Part shown: in pieces, positions 17,663 to 25,684 of the stretch | How the letters are laid out: the number at the start of each line of letters is the position of its first letter | Numbering within the stretch: position 1 is the first letter of the stretch | Origin: Pontibacter oryzae | GTDB lineage: Bacteria > Bacteroidota > Bacteroidia > Cytophagales > Hymenobacteraceae | Assembly (NCBI RefSeq): GCF_003576375.1 | Contig: NZ_QWGE01000004.1 | Coordinates: 248,001 to 312,000 of the forward strand | Length of the DNA stretch: 64,000 nucleotides | Reading direction: 5' to 3' | Made by a program: the position numbers and the translations under genes | The notes under the pieces: generated by a model | Seen by the model: only the letters and a program-made list of their open reading frames with translations | Database searches by the model: none | What the model was told of the DNA's origin: nothing

Positions 17663-18280
17663 ATGGAAATATGGTCAAGTATAATTGAAGCAGTTAAGGG
17701 CATGAGCCTGATTGAGGTTACGGGAGTGCTGGCAGGCATTCTAGGCGTTTGGCTGGCGGCCAAGCCCAGCATCTGGACGTGGCCAGCAGGCATCGTAAGC
17801 GTTGCGATGTATGTGCTTGTGTTCTGGGATGCACGCTTGTATGCCGATATGGGGCTGAATGTGTTTTATTTCTTTACGAGCCTGTACGGGTGGTATATGT
17901 GGCTGTATGGCGGCCGTAACCATTCCGAACGAAAGATAGGGCACGTATCTAAAAAGGAGATCATGATCCTGTCCGGTGCAGGTATACTTTTCACGCTGGG
18001 GCTAGGCTACTTTCTGGACAATTATACGGATGCGGACCTATCTTATACCGATTCGGCTACAACGGCCGTTAGCCTGATAGGGTATTGGATGATGGCCAAG
18101 AAGCAACTTGAAAATTGGATTGTTTGGTTAGTAGTGGATGTTGTGTATGTAGGAGTTTACGCATACAAAGAACTATACCTTACCAGCTTTCTGTACGCTG
18201 TTTTCCTGTTGCTATGCATTCAGGGCTATGTTAACTGGAAAAAAGAGATGAAGCAGCCAGCGCCAAGTGTTATGGCATAA
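17663..18280 (+). CDS. pnuC: PnuC-family vitamin-precursor transporter
   Basis: Inner-membrane facilitator of 205 aa with about seven membrane segments. Family marks are VTGVLAGILGVWLAAKPSIW near the start, the aromatic signature FTSLYGWYMWLYGG near residue 75, and TTAVSLIGYWMMAKKQLENW followed by VDVVYVGVYAYKELYLTS. PnuC takes up nicotinamide riboside; PnuT relatives in Bacteroidota take up thiamine. The NadR-like kinase 0.9 kb downstream favours nicotinamide riboside, while the TPP-riboswitch-controlled receptor 3 kb away leaves thiamine possible. The riboswitch does not precede this gene. The divergent rhodanese gene shares the upstream gap. Confidence 0.9.
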   Translation: MEIWSSIIEAVKGMSLIEVTGVLAGILGVWLAAKPSIWTWPAGIVSVAMYVLVFWDARLYADMGLNVFYFFTSLYGWYMWLYGGRNHSERKIGHVSKKEIMILSGAGILFTLGLGYFLDNYTDADLSYTDSATTAVSLIGYWMMAKKQLENWIVWLVVDVVYVGVYAYKELYLTSFLYAVFLLLCIQGYVNWKKEMKQPAPSVMA

Positions 18281-18400
18281 TTATACTTTATCCTTTTGTA
18301 GTCTAAATCCAGTTACGGCTATAAAGCGTAAATGTAATTACCAACCATTGCTGCGACCCCGTTTGGACGTAGTTTGTTTAACCACTAACAAGGCAGCACC

Positions 18401-18577
18401 ATGAAACAACGTAAACTGGAGTTACCCGATGAACTCAAGTTTGAGAATCGGATGAAGTGGGGGTATGAGTCTCCTGACGAAAGCCCCAAGTTTGTTTTCC
18501 TGAAGCAATTTGGAGAACCTAAGCCTAAAATAGTAGAAGTCTATAATTTTTACGATTACAGCTTTTCTGATAATTAA
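18401..18577 (+). CDS. Small hypothetical protein, 58 aa
   Basis: An intact ORF from ATG 18401 to TAA 18577. It starts MKQRKLELPDELKFENRM and ends VEVYNFYDYSFSDN. It is charged and has no hydrophobic segment. It lies 120 bases after the pnuC-type gene on the same strand and ends directly at a 13-bp hairpin (18580-18610). Codon use looks like that of its neighbours, and no other gene occupies the interval. I do not recognise the protein. I judge it likely real because of its position between two genes and its snug fit to the hairpin. Confidence 0.6.
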   Translation: MKQRKLELPDELKFENRMKWGYESPDESPKFVFLKQFGEPKPKIVEVYNFYDYSFSDN

Positions 18578-18579
18578 GC

Positions 18580-18610
18580 CTGAGAGGCTGCCCTACCGGC
18601 AGCCTCTCAG
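18580..18610. terminator. 13-bp hairpin between convergent genes
   Basis: CTGAGAGGCTGCC (18580-18592) is the exact inverse of 18598-18610, with a 5-base loop. It starts 3 bases after the stop of the 58-aa ORF. Its right arm encodes the last residues of the minus-strand gene, whose stop codon lies in the loop. There is no clear T run on either side, so termination efficiency is uncertain. Confidence 0.65.
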
Positions 18611-19000
18611 CCATTCTACGGCCTCCTCTTCGGCATCGCAGATTACCGCCCTGAAATTATCTTTAGAGCGCCTGCAAAAATCCTCCACAGAAAGCTTATC
18701 CTCAAAATCTTCCGATACCAAGTGTACAAAACAAGTTAGTCCGGCCTGAACGGCTGGAGGCAGGCATACACGCTCTATCCACTCGTTCGCGTCTAGAAAA
18801 GAGCCCTTAAAATAGCGTAAGTCGTTCAGTATTTTAGAGTATGGCGTTCGCTGCAGGTGCTCTACATACATTAATGCGCCTTTCTTAACTTGCTCTATCG
18901 TTACGGGGCCATACCAGCTGCCTCGGAGCCAGCGATTAGTAGTATCCAGCTCAAGCGTAAAAAAAACTTCATCTTGGTTGTTTCGCAATTCTTTCTTCAT
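18593..19000 (-). CDS. Hypothetical protein, possible SpoIIAA/STAS-like fold
   Basis: Soluble protein of 135 aa. The order of elements recalls SpoIIAA-like proteins of Cytophagales: VFFTLELDTTNRWLRGSWYG as paired strands, a helix (TIEQVKKGALMYVEHLQR), a strand with KILNDLRYFKG, a second helix (DANEWIERVCLPPAVQAG) and FVHLVSEDF. No Ser/Asp phospho-motif is evident. This is a fold-level impression only and no function is claimed. The stop codon falls inside a hairpin loop shared with the convergent 58-aa ORF. Confidence 0.7.
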   Translation of the reverse strand: MKKELRNNQDEVFFTLELDTTNRWLRGSWYGPVTIEQVKKGALMYVEHLQRTPYSKILNDLRYFKGSFLDANEWIERVCLPPAVQAGLTCFVHLVSEDFEDKLSVEDFCRRSKDNFRAVICDAEEEAVEWLRGCR

Positions 19001-19173
19001 CGGTTGGTAGCGTTAAATAGGCTTTCGCGTAAGCGCGACTAACGAGCTTTAGCATCCAGAGAGGTTGATGCAGCGTGTTATTTCGGCGGCTATACTTATT
19101 GTATCGTTACTGAAGCCCTGTGGTTTTATAAGCAGTTATACAAAGTGTAAGCCAATTCTACAATTGCTATACT

Positions 19174-19181
19174 TATCTTTG
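19174..19181 (+). promoter_or_regulatory. Possible Bacteroidota -7 element (TATCTTTG)
   Basis: An exact match to TAnnTTTG, 35 bases before the ATG of the NadR-like kinase gene. No good TTTG -33 box is seen 19-21 bases upstream, so this is only a candidate. Confidence 0.4.
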
Positions 19182-19215
19182 GTTATTAGAACAGGCACAA
19201 GCAGCGCTTTAAGGA

Positions 19216-19743
19216 ATGATAAAAATTGCAATAACTGGCCCGGAGTCGACAGGCAAGTCTACTGTGGCAGCTTATCTGGCAGCGCAATTCGGCACTGTTT
19301 GGGTGCCGGAGTATGCGCGCAGCTACATTGGTAACCTGGGCCGCGAGTATACTTTACAGGACATAGAGGCAATTGCACGCGGGCAACTGGAGCTGGAGCG
19401 TGAACTGGAGCCACAGGCAAATAAAGTTTTGTTTTCAGACACCGACTTACTTGTAATTAAGATATGGAGCGAGCATGCCTTTGGCCATTGCCCTGCCTGG
19501 ATAGAACATGAATTACGGCAGCAAGACTACAACCTTTGCCTGTTAATGGGCGTTGATTTGCCCTGGGAGCCTGACCCGCAGCGCGAGCACCCGCATCTAC
19601 GTCAGTTCTTCTATGACTGGTACAAACAAGAACTCCAAACCATGAAGGTGCCCTTTGTGGAGGTTAAGGGTTTGCAGCAGGAGCGGTTGGAGCAAGCCAG
19701 GCAGCATGTATCAGAATTCCTCCAAAACTATCAAGCAAAATAG
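19216..19743 (+). CDS. NadR-like ribosylnicotinamide kinase / AAA ATPase
   Basis: P-loop kinase of 175 aa resembling the C-terminal kinase domain of NadR. Walker A is ITGPESTGKSTVAAYLA (residues 6-22). VWVPEYARSYIGNLGREY is the conserved YARSY substrate/Mg motif, and VLFSDTDLLVIKIWSEHAFG the Asp-containing Walker B region. LMGVDLPWEPDPQREHP is the lid typical of NadR kinases. The family phosphorylates nicotinamide riboside to NMN. There is no adenylyltransferase domain. With the PnuC-type gene upstream it makes a plausible uptake-and-trap pair. The epimerase-like gene starts 6 bases downstream. Confidence 0.88.
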   Translation: MIKIAITGPESTGKSTVAAYLAAQFGTVWVPEYARSYIGNLGREYTLQDIEAIARGQLELERELEPQANKVLFSDTDLLVIKIWSEHAFGHCPAWIEHELRQQDYNLCLLMGVDLPWEPDPQREHPHLRQFFYDWYKQELQTMKVPFVEVKGLQQERLEQARQHVSEFLQNYQAK

Positions 19744-19749
19744 CATAGC

Positions 19750-20625
19750 ATGTTATACTTTCTAGAAAACGAAAACTACAAAATAGGTGTCGATACCTTA
19801 GGTGCCGAACTGCACCACTTTATTAAAAAAGACGAAAACCTGGAGCTGATCTGGCAGGCAGACCCAGAAGTATGGGCTGGGCATGCGCCAAACCTTTTTC
19901 CAATAGTGGGAGAATTGCCGGCGCAAAAGTACAATTTTGAGAATGAGACTTTTGAGATGAAACGCCATGGTTTTGCACGCCGCAAGGAGTTCAAACTGGT
20001 GGACCAAAAGGACGACAAACTTGTATTTGAGCTAACCGAAGATGAGGAGACGCTAAAACAGTATCCGTTTAAGTTTCGGTTCTTGATTGCCTATACCTTG
20101 GAATGGAACAAGCTTTCTATCACGTATCACGTTACAAATACTGATGCTCGGGCTCTGTATTTCTCGGTAGGTGGCCACCCGGGCTTTAATGTGCCATTTC
20201 ATCCTGGCGAGGCGTACGAGGACTATTTCATCTCATTCGAGAAAGAAGAAAACTTGCACCGCCACTTGATCAATTCGGAAGGGTTGCAAACCGGCGAGAC
20301 AGAGCAAATTCTGCAGAACGGCGATATGTTGGCGCTCGCCCCCGATTATTTTACAAAAGATGCCATCATACTTAAAAACCTGCAATCAGAGCGTGTAGTG
20401 CTGGGTAGCCATAAAAACCCACGCCGTATAGAGCTTGATTTTGAGGGGTTTCCATACTTGGGCATTTGGGCAAAGCCTGATAACCCGCGTTATGTATGCC
20501 TAGAGCCTTGGTGCGGCATTGCAGGCAGGGTAGGCGAGAGCGGTGAGTTGGCCGAAAAAGAGGGGATTAACAAATTGGCTCCCGGCCAAAACTTTGCTCG
20601 AACTTTCTCGATTACGGTGTTGTAG
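19750..20625 (+). CDS. Aldose 1-epimerase family protein (LacX-like)
   Basis: Sugar mutarotase-like protein of 291 aa with the galactose-mutarotase beta-sandwich pattern. LGAELHHFIKKDENLELIWQ is near the N-terminus, NLFPIVGEL and KRHGFARRKEF follow, and VGGHPGFNVPF carries a family His. FPYLGIWAKP and YVCLEPWCGIAG end the core. The LacX-type subgroup has no proven substrate; by family it interconverts alpha and beta anomers. It starts 6 bases after the NadR-like gene, so the two are probably co-transcribed, and transcription ends at a 44-bp palindrome. Confidence 0.9.
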   Translation: MLYFLENENYKIGVDTLGAELHHFIKKDENLELIWQADPEVWAGHAPNLFPIVGELPAQKYNFENETFEMKRHGFARRKEFKLVDQKDDKLVFELTEDEETLKQYPFKFRFLIAYTLEWNKLSITYHVTNTDARALYFSVGGHPGFNVPFHPGEAYEDYFISFEKEENLHRHLINSEGLQTGETEQILQNGDMLALAPDYFTKDAIILKNLQSERVVLGSHKNPRRIELDFEGFPYLGIWAKPDNPRYVCLEPWCGIAGRVGESGELAEKEGINKLAPGQNFARTFSITVL

Positions 20626-20646
20626 GTACGCTTCAAACTTATCTGC

Positions 20647-20690
20647 AACAAGAAGCCCCGGCATGTAGCTACATGCCGGGGCTTCTTGTT
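20647..20690. terminator. 44-bp perfect palindrome acting as terminator
   Basis: Bases 20647-20668 are the exact inverse complement of 20669-20690, with no spacer. The core is GCCCCGGCATG...CATGCCGGGGC. It lies 22 bases after the epimerase-like stop (plus) and 17 bases past the stop of the convergent 82-aa gene (minus). The ends AACAAGAAG/CTTCTTGTT are not a strong T run. Confidence 0.75.
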
Positions 20691-20707
20691 ATGGCCCTTA
20701 GTTACAC

Positions 20708-20956
20708 TCAATGCAGCGACGGCTCCGGAAACTTGGGTACGTTAATTTTTCTGAAATCATAACGCGGCTCAAAATCATTTATCGGCAGCGAAATGCCCGG
20801 TGGCAGATCCAGGTCTGGCAGGTCATCGCCGAGTGGTTCCCCACCGTCGTCATCATTGTCAGTGGATGGCGGGCGATTGAATCGGGTACGTGGGGAAAAG
20901 GCATAGTATGCCAATATAGATAAAAGTGCTACAGTGTATAATATGCTGATCATCAT
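20708..20956 (-). CDS. Small membrane-anchored acidic protein, 82 aa
   Basis: One N-terminal hydrophobic helix (about residues 2-19, ISILYTVALLSILAYYAF) is followed by a basic patch (PRTRFNRP). Then comes an Asp/Pro-rich tail with TDNDDDGGEPLGDDLPDLD and a final DFRKINVPKFPEPSLH. The pattern suits a small inner-membrane protein with a cytoplasmic tail. No family is recognised. It sits between the 44-bp palindrome and the TPP-riboswitch transcript on the opposite strand. The clear hydrophobic/acidic layout supports a real gene. Confidence 0.6.
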   Translation of the reverse strand: MMISILYTVALLSILAYYAFSPRTRFNRPPSTDNDDDGGEPLGDDLPDLDLPPGISLPINDFEPRYDFRKINVPKFPEPSLH

Positions 20957-21155
20957 CGCGGTTCTCTGTTAATAATTCAACTTCTGCGGATCTCTCTGCA
21001 AGGCTAAAATCCTCACCCTCTGCAAGTAAGAACTAAGGTGCCTTAATATGTTTTAGAACGTACTTTTGGCTGAAGGGGTTATCCGCTGTACACAATTTTT
21101 AGCATGCTTTTAACAGGTTTATGTCGTGCTTTGGCGGAGTATAAATAATCCTTCT

Positions 21156-21186
21156 TTTGTTTGATAAACAAAGAAGACTACCTTTG
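21156..21186 (+). promoter_or_regulatory. Bacteroidota sigma-ABfr promoter (TTTG-19-TACCTTTG)
   Basis: A -33 box TTTG (21156-21159) and a -7 box TACCTTTG (21179-21186) are separated by 19 bases, an exact match to the Bacteroides-type consensus. The predicted start of transcription, a few bases downstream, falls right at the 5' end of the TPP riboswitch. Confidence 0.75.
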
Positions 21187-21189
21187 CTG

Positions 21190-21280
21190 CTACTTAGGGG
21201 TGCCTTATAATAACGGGCTGAGATCATACCCATTGAACCTGATCCGGGTAATGCCGGCGAAGGGAACGGTACGGGAAACA
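21190..21280 (+). promoter_or_regulatory. TPP (thi-box) riboswitch
   Basis: The conserved thiamine pyrophosphate aptamer is visible in order: GGGGTGCC (P1/P2 start), GGGCTGAGAT, ACCC, then TGAACCTGATCCGGGTAAT, GCCGGCGAAGGGAA. It begins at the predicted transcription start and ends about 65 bases before the ATG of the TonB-dependent receptor at 21344. When TPP is bound the downstream gene is expected to be off. I see no strong T-run terminator between aptamer and ATG, so control at translation is more likely. Confidence 0.96.
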
Positions 21281-21343
21281 TTTTTGCAGGCTGCTAGCCC
21301 CTGGCATGTCTGTTTGTTTCACTATTTTATCTCTTTTACAAAC

Positions 21344-23815
21344 ATGAGTAAATTTTTGATGGCACTGGTGGCATTTATGGTGCCGTTGCAATTGTGGGCA
21401 CAGTACACCCTGAATGGGCGCGTGCAGCAAGCCACTACAGGAGAAGGTTTAGCCGGAGCAACTGTTGTGCTAGAGCGCACAAGCACAGGAAGTACCACTG
21501 GTCCGGGCGGCACATTCTCCTTCCAGAACCTGCCAGCCGGCTCTTACACGCTAAAAGTTAGCTATGTAGGGTTTGAGGAGCAGCGCGTTAACGTAAATTT
21601 CCGCCAAGATACCAACCTGACAATCTCGCTGCGCCAAAAAGCACTGCAGGCAAGCGAGGTAGTGGTGCAGGCCACCCGCGCCGACGAAAGAACAGGAACA
21701 ACCTTTACCAACGTAACCCGCGAGGAGTTGGAAGAACGCAACTTTGGCCAGGACCTGCCATACTTGCTGGAGCAAACACCATCAGTGGTGGTTAACTCTG
21801 ATGCTGGTGCGGGTGTGGGCTATACCGGTATCCGCATCCGGGGTTCCGATATTACGCGCATTAACGTAACGGTAAACGGCATCCCGATAAACGACTCAGA
21901 GAGCCATGGCACATTCTTCGTGAACATGCCGGATTTTTCCTCCTCGGTACAGGATATTCAGGTGCAGCGCGGGGTAGGAACATCTACAAACGGTGCAGGA
22001 GCCTTCGGGGCAAGTATAAACATCCAGACGCAGCAGGTGCGCCGCGAGGCCTATGCCGAAACCGATAACAGCTACGGCTCTTTCGATACCTGGAAGAACA
22101 ATGTGCGCTTCGGCACTGGCCTGATCAATGGCAAGTTTGCGTTTGATGGCCGCTTGTCGCGTATTAAATCAGACGGCTATATAGACCGTGCATCCTCTGA
22201 CCTAAAATCCTTCTACTTTTCGGGTGGCTACTACGGCGATAAAACCTCTCTAAAGTTTGTCACTTTTTCGGGGCAGGAGAAGACCTATCAAGCATGGTAC
22301 GGTACACCTGAAGCCCTAGTGTATGGCAACGCTCAGGATTTGCAGGATTATATCGATCGTAACTGGATTGAAGGCAGCGACAGAGATAACCTGCTAAGTG
22401 CAGGAAGAAAGTATAACTACTATACTTATGATAACGAAACGGATAACTATCAGCAGGACCATTACCAGCTGCATTTATCGCATGATTTAATGCCTGGCCT
22501 GAGCTTTTCGGGAGCCTTGCATTACACCTATGGCCGTGGCTACTACGAGCAATTCAGGGCAGATGATGACCTGGCAGACTACGGTTTGCCGAACGTAGAA
22601 ATCGGTGGGGAAACGATTGAAACCTCAGACATTGTCCGTCGGCGCTGGCTCGATAACGACTTTTACGGTGCTACGTTTGCCCTGCAGTATAACCCGACCT
22701 CAAGGCTGAGTGCAACCTTAGGCGGTGCCTGGAACAGGTATGAAGGAGCGCATTTCGGCGAAGTTATCTGGGCGCGCTATGCATCAACCTCCAACCTCCG
22801 CGACAGGTATTACGACAACGATGCTGAGAAAACTGATTTTAACGTATTTGCCAAAGCAAGCTACAACCTGACCGATGCCCTGAGTGTTTTCGGAGACCTG
22901 CAGGTGCGTACCGTTGATTACCAGTTTCTTGGGTTTGATAACGATGGCGAGAACATCACCCAAAACGCTGACTTCACGTTCGTGAACCCAAAGGCTGGCT
23001 TAAGCTATACTTTAAACCCCGGGCACCAGTTGTATACTTCCTTTGCCGTGGGTAACCGCGAGCCAGTGCGCGACGACTTTACGGAATCAACACCTAGCAG
23101 CCGCCCCAAGCACGAAACATTATATAACGTAGAGGCCGGCTACCGCGGCGCGTTTGCTGCAGGTCAGCTTTTAGGCCAAAACCTTACGGCAAATGTGGAG
23201 GCTAACCTTTACTACATGAATTATAAAAACCAGTTAGTGGTAACTGGCCAGATAAACGATGTAGGCGCCTATACACGTACAAACATCGACAAGAGCTATA
23301 GACAAGGTTTAGAGCTAGCCGGTGCGTTGCAAATGGGTGCGCGTGCCAGCCTGCGTAGCAACATTGCCTACAGCCAGAATAAGGTCAAAAACTTCAGCGA
23401 GTTTATTGATGACTATGACAATGGCGGACAGTTGCGCAACGACTATACCGAAACGACCATTGCCTTTTCTCCGGACCTTGTTACCAGCACGCAACTAGAG
23501 GTAGAAGTGCTCAAAGGACTGCGTGCCGCTTTCATCTACAAATCTGTGAGTAAGCAGTACCTCGATAATACCGAGAACGAAGATCGAACAATACCTTCTT
23601 ACGAAGTTGGCGACCTTCGTTTCCGCTACACGATCAGCATAAATAATGTGTTGAAGGAGCTTGAGCTTGGCCTGCTGGTGAGCAATGTATTTAACGAACG
23701 CTACGCGGCCAACGGCTATACGTATAGCTATGTGGCTGGCGGCACTGTAACCGAGAATTTCTATTACCCACAGGCAACGCGTAATTTCTTGGCTTCAGTG
23801 GGGCTAAAGTTCTAA
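21344..23815 (+). CDS. TonB-dependent receptor, predicted thiamine-compound importer
   Basis: Outer-membrane barrel with plug, 823 aa from ATG 21344. The frame is open further upstream to 21161, but that stretch encodes the riboswitch and is not protein. A signal peptide (MSKFLMALVAFMVPLQLWAQ) leads to a CarboxypepD_reg-like domain (YTLNGRVQQATTGEGLAGATV, about residues 21-100). The plug follows, with YLLEQTPSVVVNSDAGAG and GIRIRGSDITRINVTVNGIP. The barrel ends in YFYP-type strands and NFLASVGLKF, a terminal Phe as in outer-membrane barrels. Regulation by TPP points to thiamine or a precursor as cargo. Energy would come from TonB-ExbBD, not in the window. Confidence 0.95.
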   Translation: MSKFLMALVAFMVPLQLWAQYTLNGRVQQATTGEGLAGATVVLERTSTGSTTGPGGTFSFQNLPAGSYTLKVSYVGFEEQRVNVNFRQDTNLTISLRQKALQASEVVVQATRADERTGTTFTNVTREELEERNFGQDLPYLLEQTPSVVVNSDAGAGVGYTGIRIRGSDITRINVTVNGIPINDSESHGTFFVNMPDFSSSVQDIQVQRGVGTSTNGAGAFGASINIQTQQVRREAYAETDNSYGSFDTWKNNVRFGTGLINGKFAFDGRLSRIKSDGYIDRASSDLKSFYFSGGYYGDKTSLKFVTFSGQEKTYQAWYGTPEALVYGNAQDLQDYIDRNWIEGSDRDNLLSAGRKYNYYTYDNETDNYQQDHYQLHLSHDLMPGLSFSGALHYTYGRGYYEQFRADDDLADYGLPNVEIGGETIETSDIVRRRWLDNDFYGATFALQYNPTSRLSATLGGAWNRYEGAHFGEVIWARYASTSNLRDRYYDNDAEKTDFNVFAKASYNLTDALSVFGDLQVRTVDYQFLGFDNDGENITQNADFTFVNPKAGLSYTLNPGHQLYTSFAVGNREPVRDDFTESTPSSRPKHETLYNVEAGYRGAFAAGQLLGQNLTANVEANLYYMNYKNQLVVTGQINDVGAYTRTNIDKSYRQGLELAGALQMGARASLRSNIAYSQNKVKNFSEFIDDYDNGGQLRNDYTETTIAFSPDLVTSTQLEVEVLKGLRAAFIYKSVSKQYLDNTENEDRTIPSYEVGDLRFRYTISINNVLKELELGLLVSNVFNERYAANGYTYSYVAGGTVTENFYYPQATRNFLASVGLKF

Positions 23816-23838
23816 AGCATTTGTCTTAAGTTTTATAG

Positions 23839-23871
23839 AAGAGCCCCGCCCAATCAGCGGGGCTCTTTTTT
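23839..23871 (+). terminator. Terminator of the TonB receptor gene
   Basis: AAGAGCCCCGC (23839-23849) pairs with GCGGGGCTCTT (23857-23867), followed by T's to 23871. It starts 24 bases after the stop. Confidence 0.92.
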
Positions 23872-24130
23872 GTATCGGGGGTTCGTAAGCGCATAAAGGT
23901 TTATACTTTAAGAGATGCCTGAACCAATTGGTTTCCGGGTGAGTGTTGAAAGTATAAAATAGATTTTTGAAATAGCAGCAAGTATAAAATGATAATTCTA
24001 GCCGATGGCTCAACCAACTTAAGGGAAGCCGTGCATCTTAGCTAGCCAGTAATCCTGTAAAACCTGATTCAATCCTGATTAAAATTTTATATTTGTGTAT
24101 TACCCTTTCTCAAAACCTTAAAACAAAACT
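23872..24130. other. Intergenic region without a gene
   Basis: The gap between the receptor terminator and the acyl-CoA dehydrogenase gene. It holds three copies of the AAGTATA/TATACTT word and, near its end, a TATATTTG candidate -7 element at 24088-24095, 35 bases before the ATG. I see no coding sequence I trust. Confidence 0.5.
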
Positions 24131-25309
24131 ATGGCCAACGAACTAACAGGAGCGCCGGATTATTTCAACATAGATGATCTACTCACCGAAGAGCACCTAC
24201 TGATACGCCAAACCATGCGCGACTTTGTGAAGCGCGAAATATCGCCTTACATAGAGCAGTGGGCACAAGACGCACATTTTCCTTCGGAGATCGTGAAGAA
24301 GTTCGGTGATGTGGGTGCATTCGGCCCGACCATACCTACCGAGTACGGCGGCGGCGGCCTGGACTATATCAGCTACGGCATTATTATGCAGGAGATTGAG
24401 CGCGGCGACTCTGGCATGCGTTCCACGGCATCAGTGCAGGGCTCTTTGGTGATGTACCCGATCTACAAGTATGGCTCCGAGGAGCAGCGCAAAAAATACC
24501 TGCCTAAGCTGGCAAGCGGCGAGTGGCTGGGCTGCTTCGGCCTCACAGAACCAGATTTTGGCTCTAATCCCGGCGGCATGGTTACCAACATCAAAGACCA
24601 GGGCGACCATTACCTGCTAAACGGCTCTAAGCTGTGGATCTCAAACTCACCTGAGTGCCAGGTGGCCGTAGTATGGGCTAAAAACGAGGAAGGCCGCATA
24701 CAGGGTGTAATTGTAGAGCGTGGCATGGAAGGTTTCTCAACGCCTGAGATCCATAACAAATGGAGCCTGCGCGCGAGCTGCACCGGCGAGTTGGTGTTCG
24801 ATAATGTGAAAATCCCGAAGGAAAACATATTGCCAAACGTATCAGGCTTGCGCGGCCCGCTCGGCTGTCTCGACTCTGCGCGCTACGGCATCTCCTGGGG
24901 TGCCATTGGTGCCGCCATCGACTGTTACGAGTCGGCCAGAAAGTATAGCCTGGAGCGCATCCAGTTCGATAAGCCGATCGGGGCATTTCAGCTCACGCAG
25001 AAAAAACTGGCCGAAATGCTGACCGAGATTACCAAAGCGCAGCTGCTGACGTGGCGCTTAGGCACCCTGATGAACGAAGGCAAAGCCACGACGCAGCAGA
25101 TATCGATGGCCAAGCGCAACAATGTGGACATGGCCCTGCACATCGCCCGCGAGGCGCGCCAGATACACGGCGGCATGGGCATTACCGGCGAGTACCCGAT
25201 CATGCGCCACATGATGAACCTGGAATCCGTGATCACCTATGAAGGCACCCACGACATTCACCTGCTGATCACCGGGGCGGATATTACCGGTATTTCGGCA
25301 TTTAAATAG
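24131..25309 (+). CDS. Acyl-CoA dehydrogenase, glutaryl-CoA dehydrogenase-like
   Basis: FAD-dependent dehydrogenase of 392 aa. TEYGGGGLDYISYGIIMQE, SVQGSLVMYPIYKYGSEEQR, CFGLTEPDFGSNPGGM and WISNSPECQVAVVWAK form the FAD/substrate domains. The C-terminal part has ARQIHGGMGITGEYPIMRH and the catalytic Glu371 in TYEGTHDIH. The SVQ(S/G)SLVM motif and the YEGTHD site are closest to glutaryl-CoA dehydrogenases, which oxidise and decarboxylate glutaryl-CoA to crotonyl-CoA. Other short-chain acyl-CoAs cannot be excluded. It is a single gene with a good terminator; no lysine-degradation genes are adjacent. Confidence 0.92.
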   Translation: MANELTGAPDYFNIDDLLTEEHLLIRQTMRDFVKREISPYIEQWAQDAHFPSEIVKKFGDVGAFGPTIPTEYGGGGLDYISYGIIMQEIERGDSGMRSTASVQGSLVMYPIYKYGSEEQRKKYLPKLASGEWLGCFGLTEPDFGSNPGGMVTNIKDQGDHYLLNGSKLWISNSPECQVAVVWAKNEEGRIQGVIVERGMEGFSTPEIHNKWSLRASCTGELVFDNVKIPKENILPNVSGLRGPLGCLDSARYGISWGAIGAAIDCYESARKYSLERIQFDKPIGAFQLTQKKLAEMLTEITKAQLLTWRLGTLMNEGKATTQQISMAKRNNVDMALHIAREARQIHGGMGITGEYPIMRHMMNLESVITYEGTHDIHLLITGADITGISAFK

Positions 25310-25356
25310 TCGTTGATCGTTACTCGCTGCTCGGGTGGCGATATAGTATAAATCTG

Positions 25357-25388
25357 AAAGGCAGCTGCGGGAGTGGCTGCCTTTTTTT
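25357..25388 (+). terminator. Terminator of the acyl-CoA dehydrogenase gene
   Basis: AAAGGCAGC (25357-25365) pairs with GCTGCCTTT (25376-25384), followed by T's to 25388. Confidence 0.88.
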
Positions 25389-25684
25389 GAATCAGGATTT
25401 GCAGGATTAGTGGATGGACAGGATTGAAAGACTTTGTCGTGTGCTAAGCTCCTGCGAGTGTCTAGCGTCCTCTTTTACCTCTTGTGAAAATATTTTGATG
25501 CACGCTGTAATAATCTGCAACATACCTGCTCTAAAGTATAAAATTGGTTCCGGAGCCAGCCTTTCATCACTCTTAACAAACTCAAGTATGAAACTTAAAT
25601 TTTGCAGCGAAAAGTTACTGCCATGTATGCGGCAAGGCAATGCTTTATCAGCTTATACTTATCCGGAACCAAAGCTAATGCCTG
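25389..25684. other. Intergenic region upstream of the ECF sigma gene
   Basis: A 296-base gap. It contains an open 93-codon frame (25414-25695, plus) that I do not believe is a gene: it is Ser/Cys-rich, unlike any family I know, and runs into the sigma factor start. Two AAGTATA/TATACTT words are present. The sigma promoter presumably lies here, but I cannot place it. Confidence 0.45.

Noticed and set aside
21161..21343. N-terminal extension of the TonB receptor frame
   Set aside because: This stretch is the TPP riboswitch and leader; the signal peptide begins at 21344.
23804..24013. 69-codon minus-strand ORF after the TonB receptor
   Set aside because: It runs through the receptor's terminator hairpin and has no recognisable features.
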